The notes below the pieces were generated by a model, which was given only the letters and a program-made list of their open reading frames with translations, searched no databases and had not been told where the DNA came from. DNA of 64,000 bases from Streptomyces clavuligerus (lineage in GTDB: Bacteria; Actinomycetota; Actinomycetes; Streptomycetales; Streptomycetaceae), in NCBI RefSeq assembly GCF_005519465.1, contig NZ_CP027859.1:620001-684000 (forward strand), in the 5' to 3' direction. Below are positions 15,133-24,069 of this stretch, one piece after another. The translations under genes and the position numbers were made by a program. Every line of letters begins with the position of its first letter. Position 1 is the first letter of the stretch.

Positions 15133-15725
15133 CTCCACCGCCCGAAGCGGGCCAGCAGCTCGCGCGCCGTGTCCTCGCTCAGACCAAGGGCGGCGGCGGC
15201 CTGGGCGGATGTCGCGTCCTGCCGGGCCTCGCGCGCCGCCCAGTAGCCGACCTCCACGGCGATCACCTCCAGCCTGCGGACCGCCCGCAGGGCCGCGAGC
15301 GGTGAGCTCTTCGACAGCCTCTCGATCTCCTGCTGCACCTGGGTCAGCAGCTCGGTGAGCGTCTCCGGCAGCGGCAGGGCCGACTCCTCCACCTCGTCGA
15401 TATGGCTGAACCAGTCCCGCTCGGACGCGTCCGCCGCGTCGTCACCCCCCTCCCACAGGGCCCGTTCACCGATCTCGTCCCAGTCCAGCGGGTGTTCCGT
15501 ACCGGTCCATCCGCAGGAGCACAGACCGCGGAGCGCGGCGGCCTTCGGCACCCGCGCGAACCGGCCGTCGTAGACGCTCCACTGCGAGACGGACTGCCCG
15601 CCCGGACCGGAGGACAGCCCGAAGTACACGGGCTGCGGAACGGTGCCGTCGGCCAGCAGCACCCCGATCGCGCCCTCGTGCGCGGCACCGAACTCCTCCA
15701 CCGTCCATGTCTCCCGCTCAGCCAT
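15120..15725 (-). CDS. Conserved hypothetical with Cys motif and C-terminal HTH-like region
   Basis: The 201-residue protein starts at MAERETWTVEEFGAA (ATG 15725, GGAGGG). An upstream ATG lacks support. The N-terminal half has beta-rich sequence with CSCGWTG followed by H, a possible zinc site. The C-terminal 60 residues are helical. They contain an Ala-rich stretch with ALGLSEDTARELLARFG, which looks like a small helix-turn-helix or sigma-like helix pair. No family is recognised with certainty. It is monocistronic. Confidence 0.7.
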   Translation of the reverse strand: MAERETWTVEEFGAAHEGAIGVLLADGTVPQPVYFGLSSGPGGQSVSQWSVYDGRFARVPKAAALRGLCSCGWTGTEHPLDWDEIGERALWEGGDDAADASERDWFSHIDEVEESALPLPETLTELLTQVQQEIERLSKSSPLAALRAVRRLEVIAVEVGYWAAREARQDATSAQAAAALGLSEDTARELLARFGRWSPYG

Positions 15726-15934
15726 GACGCCCTCCAGCCCCTCTCGCCTCTGCCCGGGCACGCCCCGGGCGGCGGGGGCTCCACCATGGCGCAGCGCGGG
15801 CGGGCCGTACCAGCGGAATCCCCGAAGGGACGAACGTTTTCCCGCCGCGAGGGTCCCAAGGGCCGAGGGGGGCTGCGCGGCTTGAGGGCTCCGCGATGGT
15901 CCGGACGGCGTCCGGGCCCCGCCGTGACACCCGT

Positions 15935-17485
15935 TCAGTCCGCCGTCGTCAGATGGCGGGCGATGGCGGCGAGGACGGTGCCGCCGTCCGTCTCGGGGGT
16001 GTCCGTGGCCCAGCAGACATGGCCGTCGGGGCGGATGAGGAGCGCGGCGGCGTCCGGAGCGGCCAGAACGCCCGGGCCGTCGTCGGTGCGGGTGGCGCGG
16101 ACGAGGTCGACGCGGGGCGGGAGCCGAAGGCCCGTCGGGACCGTGCCGGTCAGGTCGAGCAGGAGGGCGTGACCCGAGTGGAACAGTGTGGACAGGCGGG
16201 TGGGACCGGTCCCGGTGAGCAGGTCGGCGTCGGGCACGCGCCGGCCGACGAGCGGATGCGCGCCGTGCCCGCTGGACCCACTCGGCTCACCGGGTGGTTC
16301 GTAGCGCAGGGAGAGGCCCGACATCAGCCCCGCGATACGGCGGTTGGCGTCGGGCAGCCGCAGCAGTTCGATGAAGAGGTCGCGCAGGGCCGCGAGGTCC
16401 CCTCCCGGCTCGGGTTCCGCCAGCGCGCGCTGTGCCGAGGTGTGGTGCAGGACCTGGGCGGCGGCCGGATGCCGTTCGGTGTGGTAGGTGTCCAGGAGGC
16501 CGCCCGGTGCCCGGTTCCGCACGGTCGCGGCCAGTTTCCAGCCGAGGTTGAAGGCGTCCTGGATGCCGAGGTTGACGCCCTGGCCGCCCAGGGGCGGGTG
16601 GATGTGCGCGGCGTCGCCCGCGAAGAGGACGCGGCCCACGCGGTAGTGCTCCAGTTGCCGGGTGGCGTCGCCGAACCGGGAGGCGTTGTCCACGGCGCCG
16701 AGGGTGGTCCCGTCCCCGTACACGGCCCGCAGCGCGGTGGCGATCTCCTCGTGGGTGACGGGGGTGTCCTGGTCGGCGCCCGTCCGGTCGGCGCGTCCGA
16801 AGGTGATCCGGTACCGGTCGCCGCCGAGCGGGACGAGCATGGACCAGTGGCCGCCCGCACGGCGGGTCAGGGTGCTGATGTGCCCCATCCGCCTCGGTAC
16901 CAGCGGCGACACGGCGGAGAGCCGGATGTCGGCGAGCACCGCCCGATGGGTTCCGGGCCTGCCGGGGAAGGGCAGCCCGAGCAGCTTCCGCACCGTGCTG
17001 TGGGCGCCGTCGCACGCCACCAGCCAGCGGGCCCGCACCCGTGGGCCGTCCGTCGTCACGGTCACCCCGTCGCCGTCCGGCTCGACCTCGCGGACGGCGG
17101 CGCCGCGCAGCACCCGCGCACCGGCGGCACCCGCCCGCTCTTCGAGCACGTCCTCGATCTCCCCCTGGGGGATCGCGATCGGGAAGGGGTGCCGGGTCTG
17201 CCAGGGGGTGCAGTCCAGCGGCACGGGCAGGGCCGCGAAGTGCCCGGCCACGCCGCCGCCCGGCAGGGCCCGCCGCCGCAGCGGCTCCAGCAGCCCGCGC
17301 AGTTCCAGCAGTTCGGCGGTACGGGGCTGGAGCCCGCCGCCCTTCACCTGTTCGACCCGCCGCTCCAGCTTCTCCAGGACCAGGCAATCGACCCCGGCCA
17401 GGGCCAGTTCGTACGCCAGCGTCAGTCCGGTCGGACCGGCGCCCGCGATGACGACCTCGGCCTGCTGCTCCGTCGGCACCGTCAC
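15935..17485 (-). CDS. FAD-dependent aromatic hydroxylase (PF01494 type)
   Basis: The 516-residue monooxygenase starts at GTG 17485 behind GAGAGGGAG. It has the Rossmann motif GAGPTG near residue 15, the CDGAHSTVR motif that binds NAD(P)H and FAD, and FAGDAAHIHPPLGGQGVN, the GD motif of class A flavin monooxygenases. Similar proteins hydroxylate polyketides or inactivate drugs such as rifampicin or tetracyclines. The gene is divergent from a TetR regulator and no polyketide synthase is near, so a detoxification role under TetR control is plausible but unproven. Confidence 0.86.
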   Translation of the reverse strand: MTVPTEQQAEVVIAGAGPTGLTLAYELALAGVDCLVLEKLERRVEQVKGGGLQPRTAELLELRGLLEPLRRRALPGGGVAGHFAALPVPLDCTPWQTRHPFPIAIPQGEIEDVLEERAGAAGARVLRGAAVREVEPDGDGVTVTTDGPRVRARWLVACDGAHSTVRKLLGLPFPGRPGTHRAVLADIRLSAVSPLVPRRMGHISTLTRRAGGHWSMLVPLGGDRYRITFGRADRTGADQDTPVTHEEIATALRAVYGDGTTLGAVDNASRFGDATRQLEHYRVGRVLFAGDAAHIHPPLGGQGVNLGIQDAFNLGWKLAATVRNRAPGGLLDTYHTERHPAAAQVLHHTSAQRALAEPEPGGDLAALRDLFIELLRLPDANRRIAGLMSGLSLRYEPPGEPSGSSGHGAHPLVGRRVPDADLLTGTGPTRLSTLFHSGHALLLDLTGTVPTGLRLPPRVDLVRATRTDDGPGVLAAPDAAALLIRPDGHVCWATDTPETDGGTVLAAIARHLTTAD

Positions 17486-17512
17486 TCACTCCCTCTCGGG
17501 TCTCACCCCGGC

Positions 17513-17550
17513 CATGACTCACCTCGGAGTACATGACTCACCTCGGGGTA
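17513..17550. promoter_or_regulatory. 19-bp tandem duplication, probable TetR operator
   Basis: CATGACTCACCTCGGAGTA and CATGACTCACCTCGGGGTA lie head to tail between the divergent monooxygenase and TetR genes. GAGT-ACATG-ACTC across their junction is an inverted repeat of the size bound by TetR dimers. Confidence 0.55.
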
Positions 17551-17597
17551 AATGTATACCGGGTGCAGAAATATCCCAAGGGCAGTGAACTGCTACG

Positions 17598-18257
17598 GTG
17601 GATGCCGTGGACAGCAAGCCAGGGCTGCGGGAACGGAAGAAGCTGCGGACGCGCGCCGCGATCTCCGAGGCGGCGATCGCGCTCTTTCTCGAACACGGCT
17701 TCCAGCAGGTCCCGGTGGCGCGGGTGGCCGAGGCCGCCGAGGTCTCCAAGCGCACGCTCTTCGCCTACTTCCCGACGAAGGAAGACCTCGTGGTGCACCG
17801 CCTCGCCGACCACGAGACCGAGATCGCCCGCGTGGTCCGGTCCCGTCCGCCCGGCACCGCGCCCCTGGCCGCCGTGCGCGGGAACTTCCTCGGCGGACTG
17901 CGTGAGCGGGACCCGTTCACCGGGCTCAACGACCGTCCCGAGGTGCGCAGACTCCATCGGATGATCGTCGAAGCGCCCTCGCTGGTGGCCCGGATGGAAC
18001 GGTTCCGGACCGGCGCCGAGCATGCGCTCGCCCAGGCCCTGCGGGAGACGGCGGACACGAGCGGACTCACCGCGCGGCTGGCCGCCGTCCAGATCGTCGC
18101 GGTGCACTGGGCGCTGGCGCAGGACAACGCGGCGCGCATGGCGGACGGGGAGAGCGCCGACGAGCGTCTCGCGGGCGCGGTGGCCGACGCGGAACACGCG
18201 TTCGCGCTGCTGGAGAATGGCTTGAACGGACCGCAGGGCCTGCCTCCCGGGCGGTGA
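17598..18257 (+). CDS. TetR-family regulator (divergent from FAD monooxygenase)
   Basis: The 219-residue protein has an N-terminal TetR helix-turn-helix: TRAAISEAAIALFLEHGF, then VARVAEAAEVSKRTLFAYFPTKEDLV. The C-terminal ligand domain (about 70-200) is helical. The start is GTG 17598, and GTG 17607 is also possible. Neither has a ribosome site, which suggests a leaderless transcript. Its position facing the FAD monooxygenase, with a repeat-containing 112-base gap, suggests it represses both genes and responds to the enzyme's substrate. Confidence 0.85.
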   Translation: MDAVDSKPGLRERKKLRTRAAISEAAIALFLEHGFQQVPVARVAEAAEVSKRTLFAYFPTKEDLVVHRLADHETEIARVVRSRPPGTAPLAAVRGNFLGGLRERDPFTGLNDRPEVRRLHRMIVEAPSLVARMERFRTGAEHALAQALRETADTSGLTARLAAVQIVAVHWALAQDNAARMADGESADERLAGAVADAEHAFALLENGLNGPQGLPPGR

Positions 18258-18274
18258 CCCCGTTCTCCGGTGGA

Positions 18275-19189
18275 TCAGCGCGAGCGCGATGGCGGGTGCG
18301 TGGTCAGCCAGTGGCGCGCGATCTGCTCACGGGTGGTGATCCAGGCCCCGCCGCGCTGGGCGACATGGTCCAGGAAGCCGTCGAGCGCGCGGATGCGGCC
18401 GGGGCGGCCGATGATCCGGCAGTGCAGGCCGACGCTCATCATGCGCGGGCGGTCGGCGCCCTCGGCGTGGAGGGTGTCGAACGTGTCGTTGAGATAGGCG
18501 AGCATGTCACCGGCGGTCGTGAAGCCGTGGACGAGCAGGAACCTGGCGTCGTTCGTGTCGAGGCCGTACGGCACCACGAGATGCGGACGGCCCGCCGCCA
18601 CCGTATAGAACGGCAGGTCGTCCGCGTAGTCGTCGGAGTCGTAGAGGAAGCCGCCCTCCTCGGCGACGAGGCGCCGGGTGTTCGGGCCCGTCCGGCCGGT
18701 GTACCAGCCGACGGGGCGGCGTCCCACCAGCCGCTCGATGGTCGCGACCGTCCGCGCGACATCGGCGCGCTCGGTCTCCTCGGGCACCTCCCGGTAGTCG
18801 ATCCAGCGCCAGCCGTGGCCCGCCACCTCCCACCCGGCGGCGCCCATCGCCCGCGCCGCCTCCGGGTTGCGTTCGAGGGCCTGCCCCACCGCGTACACGG
18901 TGAGCGGCGCGCCATGTGCCGCGAGCGTACGGTGGACGCGCCAGAATCCGGCGCGCGAGCCGTAGGCGAACATCGACTCGGCGTTCAGGTCGCGCCCGCC
19001 CACCACGGGCGGCGCGCCGACGAGTTCATGCAGGAAACCCTCGGAGGCGGGGTCTCCCTCCAGGACGTTCCGCTCGCCGCCCTCCTCGTAGTTGAGCACC
19101 AGGCTGACGGCGACACGGGCACCGCCGGGCCAGGCGGCGTGCGGCGGCTCGGCGCCATGGCCGACGAGGTCGCGCTGATGCTCGGGCAC
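18275..19189 (-). CDS. puuE: Polysaccharide deacetylase/allantoinase (PuuE-type)
   Basis: The protein has about 304 residues in the NodB/PuuE amidohydrolase fold: VSLVLNYEEGGE, the AGWEVAGHGWRWIDY block with metal-type His, GRTGPNTRRLV and SVGLHCRIIGRPGR. PuuE-type allantoinases open the allantoin ring without the usual metal triad, and family members also include peptidoglycan or chitin deacetylases. There is no signal peptide, so a cytoplasmic allantoinase is favoured. GTG 19189 was preferred for spacing from GGTAGGG; GTG 19198 is possible. No other purine-catabolism genes adjoin. Confidence 0.8.
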   Translation of the reverse strand: MPEHQRDLVGHGAEPPHAAWPGGARVAVSLVLNYEEGGERNVLEGDPASEGFLHELVGAPPVVGGRDLNAESMFAYGSRAGFWRVHRTLAAHGAPLTVYAVGQALERNPEAARAMGAAGWEVAGHGWRWIDYREVPEETERADVARTVATIERLVGRRPVGWYTGRTGPNTRRLVAEEGGFLYDSDDYADDLPFYTVAAGRPHLVVPYGLDTNDARFLLVHGFTTAGDMLAYLNDTFDTLHAEGADRPRMMSVGLHCRIIGRPGRIRALDGFLDHVAQRGGAWITTREQIARHWLTTHPPSRSR

Positions 19190-19304
19190 GGGCGGCACCC
19201 TACCGCCGGATGCCCCGCCACGTCGCGGTGACGGGGCCGCAGGCGGCGTCCGCCTTCCCGGAGTCCGGGGGTGACGGCGAGGGGCCCCGGGGAGCCCGCG
19301 GACC

Positions 19305-20774
19305 TCAGCCGATCGAGCGGGCGCTGGTCAGGGCGGCGCCGAAGCGGCCCTCCTGGGAGAGGGTCAGGCCGACCCGGCTGCCGCAGATCCCGGCGGAGCC
19401 GTTGACGGCCGGGCCGACGGAGGTGCCCCGGGCGGCCCACACACAGCCGTCCTCGTTCTCCCCGGGGACACCGACGACCAGCTCGGCCCGCTTGTCCTTG
19501 GTGAGGTCGGCAAGATGGACGGTGACGCCGAACTCGTCGTACCCCTCGGCGCCGCCCGGCACCCCCGTGGTGTTCTGCGTGTACACGGCCGCCTTCGCCG
19601 TGGTCAGCCCCTTGGCCGAGCCCCGCAGCACCGTCACCGCGCCTGCGCCGTCCTGGCCGCCGACCCGCTCGTTGGGGGCGCCCACGGCCACATCGGCGTA
19701 CGCGTCCCCGTCGAGGTGACCGACGCTCAGCGCCGCGCCGAAGAGATCGGCGTCCGCCGCCGTGCCGGGCACACCCGGGGTGTCCTGGTGGAGGACGGTG
19801 GGCCGCTGCTGCGGGGTGATCCCGCGCGGGCCGCCGTACAGCACCTGGATCTCGCCGCCCCGGCGGGCGGCACCGGGGCCGTCGAGGGAGCTGTCCTGCG
19901 CGATGCCCGTGACGAGATCCCCGTAGCCGTCGCCGTTCACGTCGCCGATCCGCCCCGTGTGCCCGTCGGCGTGCGGCAGCCGGGCGGCCATGCCGGTCAG
20001 CGGGTCGATGGCGTCGAGGAGCACCGGTCCGCGCATGTCGCCCCCGGTCGGGCCGGGCAGCCAGAACCGGTCCGCCCTGCCGTCGCGGTTCACGTCCCCC
20101 ATCGCCACGCCGCGCATGGTGCCCAGACGAGTCATGAGCTCGCCCTCACGGGCCTTGCCCGAGCGGGTGAACGGGCCCGTGTAGGAGACGCCCTCGCAGG
20201 CCGTGGAGACGCTCACCTCGGGCGCGCCGTCCCCGTTCATGTCGCCCGTCGCCATGCCCTCCCCGAAGCGGCAGTGGGTCAGGCCGTCCCCGAACCCCGG
20301 CGGCGGCGCGATGTTCGCGCCGTCCTTCAGCCCCTTGGGCCCGCCCCAGACCACGGTCAGCGAACCGCGCGAGTCCCCCGGACGCACATCCTCCGAAGGT
20401 GCGCCCACCAGCAGATCCGCATATCCGTCACGGTCCACGTCGGCGCTCGCCACGAACTGCCCGAAGCCGTCGTCCCGCTCCGGCCCGCCGGGTATGCCCG
20501 CCGTGGCCTGAGTGATCACCAACCGCCGCCCCGGCTCCACCGAGGACGCCGCCCCGTACAGAACGACCACGGCACCGGCCCCGGAAACCGTGCCGTTGTC
20601 CGCCCCGGGAGCACCGACGGCGAGATCGCGGTAGCCGTCCCCGTTGAAGTCGTCCTGGACGGCGGCGGTGTTGGCCCCCCGGTAGGGGACGGGGGCGGCG
20701 GTGGCCGTGGGTGTCACCGAGACGGAGAGCACCACCGCGGGAAGAACGGCGGCGGCGACAGCAGGCAGGCGCAA
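19305..20774 (-). CDS. Secreted FG-GAP/integrin-alpha-type beta-propeller protein
   Basis: The 489-residue protein starts at TTG 20774, five bases after AGAGGAG. This start gives a clear signal peptide (RLPAVAAAVLPAVVLSVSV, cleavage near TATAAP). Upstream in-frame codons lack a ribosome site. The mature protein is a seven-blade propeller of FG-GAP repeats with calcium loops such as DFNGDGYRDLAVGAPGADNG, DVDRDGYADLLVGAP and DVNGDGYGDLVTG. No enzyme domain is present. Such Streptomyces proteins are extracellular and of unknown ligand. The gene stands alone. Confidence 0.87.
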   Translation of the reverse strand: MRLPAVAAAVLPAVVLSVSVTPTATAAPVPYRGANTAAVQDDFNGDGYRDLAVGAPGADNGTVSGAGAVVVLYGAASSVEPGRRLVITQATAGIPGGPERDDGFGQFVASADVDRDGYADLLVGAPSEDVRPGDSRGSLTVVWGGPKGLKDGANIAPPPGFGDGLTHCRFGEGMATGDMNGDGAPEVSVSTACEGVSYTGPFTRSGKAREGELMTRLGTMRGVAMGDVNRDGRADRFWLPGPTGGDMRGPVLLDAIDPLTGMAARLPHADGHTGRIGDVNGDGYGDLVTGIAQDSSLDGPGAARRGGEIQVLYGGPRGITPQQRPTVLHQDTPGVPGTAADADLFGAALSVGHLDGDAYADVAVGAPNERVGGQDGAGAVTVLRGSAKGLTTAKAAVYTQNTTGVPGGAEGYDEFGVTVHLADLTKDKRAELVVGVPGENEDGCVWAARGTSVGPAVNGSAGICGSRVGLTLSQEGRFGAALTSARSIG

Positions 20775-21244
20775 GAGGACTCCTCTGATTCGGTCATGGG
20801 CCGGTCGGTGGCCGGGGCAGGGCGGGGCGGCGGTCGGCGTGCCGAAGGCCGGAAGTGCCTTTCCTGGACAGCGGGTTCCGGACACCTGACGGGTAGTAGA
20901 CCATCTGTCACAGGGAACACGCACCCCGGGTCGCCTGAGCGATGGCGCCGGACGGGTCGCGGTCGCGCGGGGGAAACGCCCGGGGTCCGCGGCCCGTGGC
21001 GACGACCGCCTTCCCGGAGCCCGTGGTGAACGGCCACTTCTCCGGAGCCCGCGGTGAACGGGTCACTTCCCCGGAACCGGCAGTGACGGCCGCCTTCCCC
21101 GAGTCCGCGGTGAACGGCCGCCTCCGCGCGGTCGCGGCGCCATGGCCGAGCCGCGACAACCGGCGTACGCCACAGGGGCGGTGCCGCTCGCACGGCACCG
21201 CCCCTGCTTCCCGCTCTCTCCTGCGCCGCTGTCCGCCGCCGCGC
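20775..21244. other. Intergenic region with repeat array
   Basis: This 470-base stretch contains the upstream region of the secreted FG-GAP gene and a degenerate four-unit tandem repeat at 21010-21121. No protein- or RNA-coding gene could be supported in it. Confidence 0.5.
21010..21121. repeat. 27-29 bp tandem repeat, four units, with a dispersed copy
   Basis: Units start at 21010, 21037, 21066 and 21094 and follow CTTCCCCGGAgCCcGcGGTG with an AACGGCC-type tail. A fifth, isolated copy lies at about 19248-19279, on the other side of the secreted FG-GAP gene. Confidence 0.6.
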
Positions 21245-21415
21245 CTACTGCTCTTCCCGGGCCTGGAGGCCCAGGTCGCCACGGCCCAGACGGCGCTTGC
21301 GGCCCAGCTTCCGCAGGACCGGCCACGGGTCACGGACCGAGCGTCCGTACCCCCGCAGCTTGTGCGGATTGCACACCCCGCAGCCCTTGCGGCGGCGGTG
21401 AGGTGAGTGAGCCAT
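21245..21415 (-). CDS. Small basic CxxC protein of unknown function
   Basis: The 56-residue protein starts MAHSPHRRRKGCGVCNPHKL at ATG 21415, preceded by GGAAGGAAGAG. CGVCNPH is a CxxC-xxH cluster that could bind zinc. The protein is about one quarter Arg/Lys and resembles small RNA-binding or ribosome-associated proteins. I believe similar short proteins occur across Streptomyces, but I cannot name the family. It stands alone and its function is unknown. Confidence 0.75.
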   Translation of the reverse strand: MAHSPHRRRKGCGVCNPHKLRGYGRSVRDPWPVLRKLGRKRRLGRGDLGLQAREEQ

Positions 21416-21555
21416 CTCTTCCTTCCCTACGCGCCCCGCCCTGGGGCCGGCGTAGGGAACACCACGTGATCATCCGACCGATTCTAGTCGGCCGGGATCC
21501 CGGCGCGACGTGCGCCCGCCCGCGGCCGTGCGGAGCGCTCCGCACGGGGGCGCGG

Positions 21556-22200
21556 TCAGGTGCGCCAGCTCTCCGCCACCGCCGGGCGGAGCTGGTCCAG
21601 GCAGTCGGCGGCGATGGCGCGGATGGCCTCTCGGCTGTGGTCGCCGCGGGCGTTCCAGATACGGTCCGCGACCTGCATCGCGCTGCCGAACGCGGCCACC
21701 GCGATCCTGGGGCGGGGGTCCGTGTCGAGGTCGAGGCCCTCACGGGCGGCGAGGATGCGGGCGATCTTCTCCTCGGTCTCCAGGGAGCGGCGGATACGGA
21801 CGGCGAGCAGCGCCGGGGTGGACTCGATCACCTGGTAGGTCCGCATGTGCAGCTCGACCGGGACGACCTCGCCGACCGCCTCCTCGATCGTGTCCCAGGC
21901 GGCCAGCATCGCGTTCCGCATCGCCTCGAAGGGGGCCTCGTGGGCGGGGCGGGCGCGCAGGGCCTCGACGAAGTGGTCCTCGGAGATCGCCTGCACCGCG
22001 AAGGCCACGTCCTCCTTGGCGGGGTAGTAGCGGTAGAAGGTGCGCTGGGAGACGTCCACCGCCTCGGCGATCTCGTCGACGGTGGTCGCCTCGAAGCCCT
22101 TCGTGGTGAACAGTTCCAGCGCGGCGCGCGCCAGCGCGTCGCGTGTCCGCTGCTTCTTGCGCTCGCGCCGCCCGGGGGCGTCCGCGGCATCGACTGTCAC
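21556..22200 (-). CDS. TetR-family regulator of adjacent efflux pump
   Basis: The 214-residue regulator starts at GTG 22200 (GAGG seven bases before), giving VTVDAADAPGRRERKKQRTR. The helix-turn-helix is TVDEIAEAVDVSQRTFYRYYPAKEDV, followed by a helical ligand domain. Longer in-frame starts would place coding sequence over the operator region and were rejected. It is divergent from a 14-helix efflux pump, with palindromic operators in between. Repression of the pump and induction by its substrate is the standard arrangement. Confidence 0.87.
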   Translation of the reverse strand: MTVDAADAPGRRERKKQRTRDALARAALELFTTKGFEATTVDEIAEAVDVSQRTFYRYYPAKEDVAFAVQAISEDHFVEALRARPAHEAPFEAMRNAMLAAWDTIEEAVGEVVPVELHMRTYQVIESTPALLAVRIRRSLETEEKIARILAAREGLDLDTDPRPRIAVAAFGSAMQVADRIWNARGDHSREAIRAIAADCLDQLRPAVAESWRT

Positions 22201-22296
22201 TGCATGGCCTCGTTTCCTGGGTCGGGGTGCTCCGGCGGGGCCTCCCTGGCGCGGACCCCGTCCGGCCTGCGGGTCTGCCCCACCGCCTACCGATAG

Positions 22297-22345
22297 TGAC
22301 AGTCTGTGAATAATGGCGTGATTTGTCAACTGTCAGTCTCTGACA
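22297..22345. promoter_or_regulatory. TetR operators between regulator and efflux gene
   Basis: TGTCAG-TCT-CTGACA (22331-22345) is a perfect palindrome. TGACAG-T-CTGTGA (22297-22309) is a related imperfect one. Both lie in the divergent promoter, 14-50 bases before the pump start. Confidence 0.65.
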
Positions 22346-22358
22346 TTAATCTCTCCGC

Positions 22359-23972
22359 ATGACCGATCAGACGACCATCAGCACAGCGCCGAAGGCTCTC
22401 GACAACGCTCCCCCGGCCCCGGCCAGAGGGCTCCGCGGCCACCCCTGGCTGACCCTCTTCGCCGTCGCGATCGGCGTGATGATGGTCGCCCTGGACGGCA
22501 CGATCGTCGCGATCGCGAACCCGGCCATCGCGAACGATCTCGACGCGACCTTCGCCGAGGTCCAGTGGATCACCAACGGATACTTTCTCGCGCTCGCGGT
22601 GACCCTGATCACCGCGGGCAAGCTCGGCGACCGCTTCGGCCACCGGCAGACCTTCCTCATAGGTGTCGCGGGCTTCGCCGTCACCTCCGCCGCCATCGGC
22701 TTCTCCGACAGCATCGCCATGGTGATCACCTTCCGGGTGGGCCAGGGCCTGTTCGGCGCGCTGATGATGCCCGCCGCGCTGGGGCTGCTGCGCGCCACCT
22801 TCCCGGCCGCGAAGCTGAATATGGCCATCGGCATCTGGGGCATGGTCATCGGCGCCTCCACCGCGGGCGGCCCGATCCTCGGCGGTCTGCTGGTCGAGCA
22901 TGTGAGCTGGCAGTCCGTCTTCTTCATCAATGTGCCCGTCGGTGTCCTCGCCCTCGGTCTCGGCCTGGTCATCCTCAAGGACCACCGCGCCGACAACGCC
23001 CCGCGCTCCTTCGACCTCGTCGGCATCCTGCTGCTGTCGGCGGCGATGTTCTGCCTGGTGTGGGCGTTCATCAAGGCCCCCGAGCCGCACTGGGGCTGGG
23101 GCGGCGGCAGGACCTGGGGGTTCATCGCCGCCGCGGTGATCGGCTTCGTGGTCTTCGCCCTGTGGGAGAAGCGGGTCGCCGAGCCGCTGATCCCGCTGAA
23201 GCTGTTCCGTTCCGTGGCGCTGTCCGCCGGTGTGGTGCTGATGGTGCTGATGGCGATCGCCTTCATGGGCGGTCTGTTCTTCGTGACGTTCTACCTCCAG
23301 AACGTGCACGGTCTGAGCCCGGTCGACGCCGGTCTCCATCTGCTGCCGCTCACCGGCATGATGATCGTCGGTTCCCCGCTCGCCGGTGCCCTGATCACCA
23401 AGGCCGGTCCGCGAATACCGCTGGCCGGTGGCATGATCCTCACCTCGATCGCCATGTTCGGCATGTCGACGCTGGACAAGGGGACCGGCAGCGGACTGAT
23501 GTCCCTCTGGTTCGCCCTGCTCGGCCTCGGCCTCGCGCCGGTCATGGTGGGTGCCACCGAGGTCATCGTCGGCAACGCCCCGATCGAGCTGTCCGGTGTC
23601 GCGGGCGGTCTTCAGCAGTCGGCGATGCAGATCGGCGGCGCGCTCGGCACGGCCGTGCTCGGCGCGGTGATGGCGTCCCGCGTCGACAGCGAGCTGCCGG
23701 GCAACTGGGCCGGTGCCGGGCTCCCGCCGATGACGCCGGAGCAGATGGACAAGGCCGCCGAAGCCGTCCAGGTCGGTCTGCCGCCGGTCACCGACAGCAC
23801 GCCGCCGGAGCTGGCCGCGCGGATGGCGGACGTCGCCCACGACACCTTCCTGTCGGGCATGGGCCTGGCCTCCCTGGTCGCCGCCGGTGTCGCCGCCTTC
23901 GCCGTGCTCGTCGCCCTGCTGACCAAGCGCGGTCAGAACGCGGAGGCCGGGGCGGGCGTGGCCCACATCTGA
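22359..23972 (+). CDS. DHA2-family MFS drug efflux transporter (EmrB/QacA type)
   Basis: The 537-residue protein has 14 predicted membrane segments. MMVALDGTIVAIANPAIAND is the family motif in helix 1, GKLGDRFGHRQ is motif A after helix 2, and RVGQGLFGALMMPAALGLL and GPILGGLLVEHVSWQSVFFI correspond to motifs B and C of drug-proton antiporters. The start ATG 22359 lies directly after the operator palindrome. Substrates of this family include antibiotics and dyes. Control by the divergent TetR protein is very likely. Confidence 0.9.
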   Translation: MTDQTTISTAPKALDNAPPAPARGLRGHPWLTLFAVAIGVMMVALDGTIVAIANPAIANDLDATFAEVQWITNGYFLALAVTLITAGKLGDRFGHRQTFLIGVAGFAVTSAAIGFSDSIAMVITFRVGQGLFGALMMPAALGLLRATFPAAKLNMAIGIWGMVIGASTAGGPILGGLLVEHVSWQSVFFINVPVGVLALGLGLVILKDHRADNAPRSFDLVGILLLSAAMFCLVWAFIKAPEPHWGWGGGRTWGFIAAAVIGFVVFALWEKRVAEPLIPLKLFRSVALSAGVVLMVLMAIAFMGGLFFVTFYLQNVHGLSPVDAGLHLLPLTGMMIVGSPLAGALITKAGPRIPLAGGMILTSIAMFGMSTLDKGTGSGLMSLWFALLGLGLAPVMVGATEVIVGNAPIELSGVAGGLQQSAMQIGGALGTAVLGAVMASRVDSELPGNWAGAGLPPMTPEQMDKAAEAVQVGLPPVTDSTPPELAARMADVAHDTFLSGMGLASLVAAGVAAFAVLVALLTKRGQNAEAGAGVAHI

Positions 23973-24032
23973 CCCAGTGCCCCACTGCCCCACTGATCGA
24001 CTGACCCACTGATCGACGCCGTGGGTGCCGAC

Positions 24033-24060
24033 GCCCCGCCGGGTTCCCGCCCGGCGGGGC
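24033..24060. terminator. Bidirectional terminator hairpin
   Basis: GCCCCGCCGGG (24033-24043) pairs with CCCGGCGGGGC (24050-24060) between the convergent efflux and lysyl-oxidase genes. Confidence 0.8.
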
Positions 24061-24069
24061 GCCGTCGCG

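Noticed and set aside
22326..23993. Leftward 555-codon ORF opposite the DHA2 efflux gene
   Set aside because: His/Asp/Gln-rich shadow sequence. The rightward frame has 14 membrane helices and family motifs.
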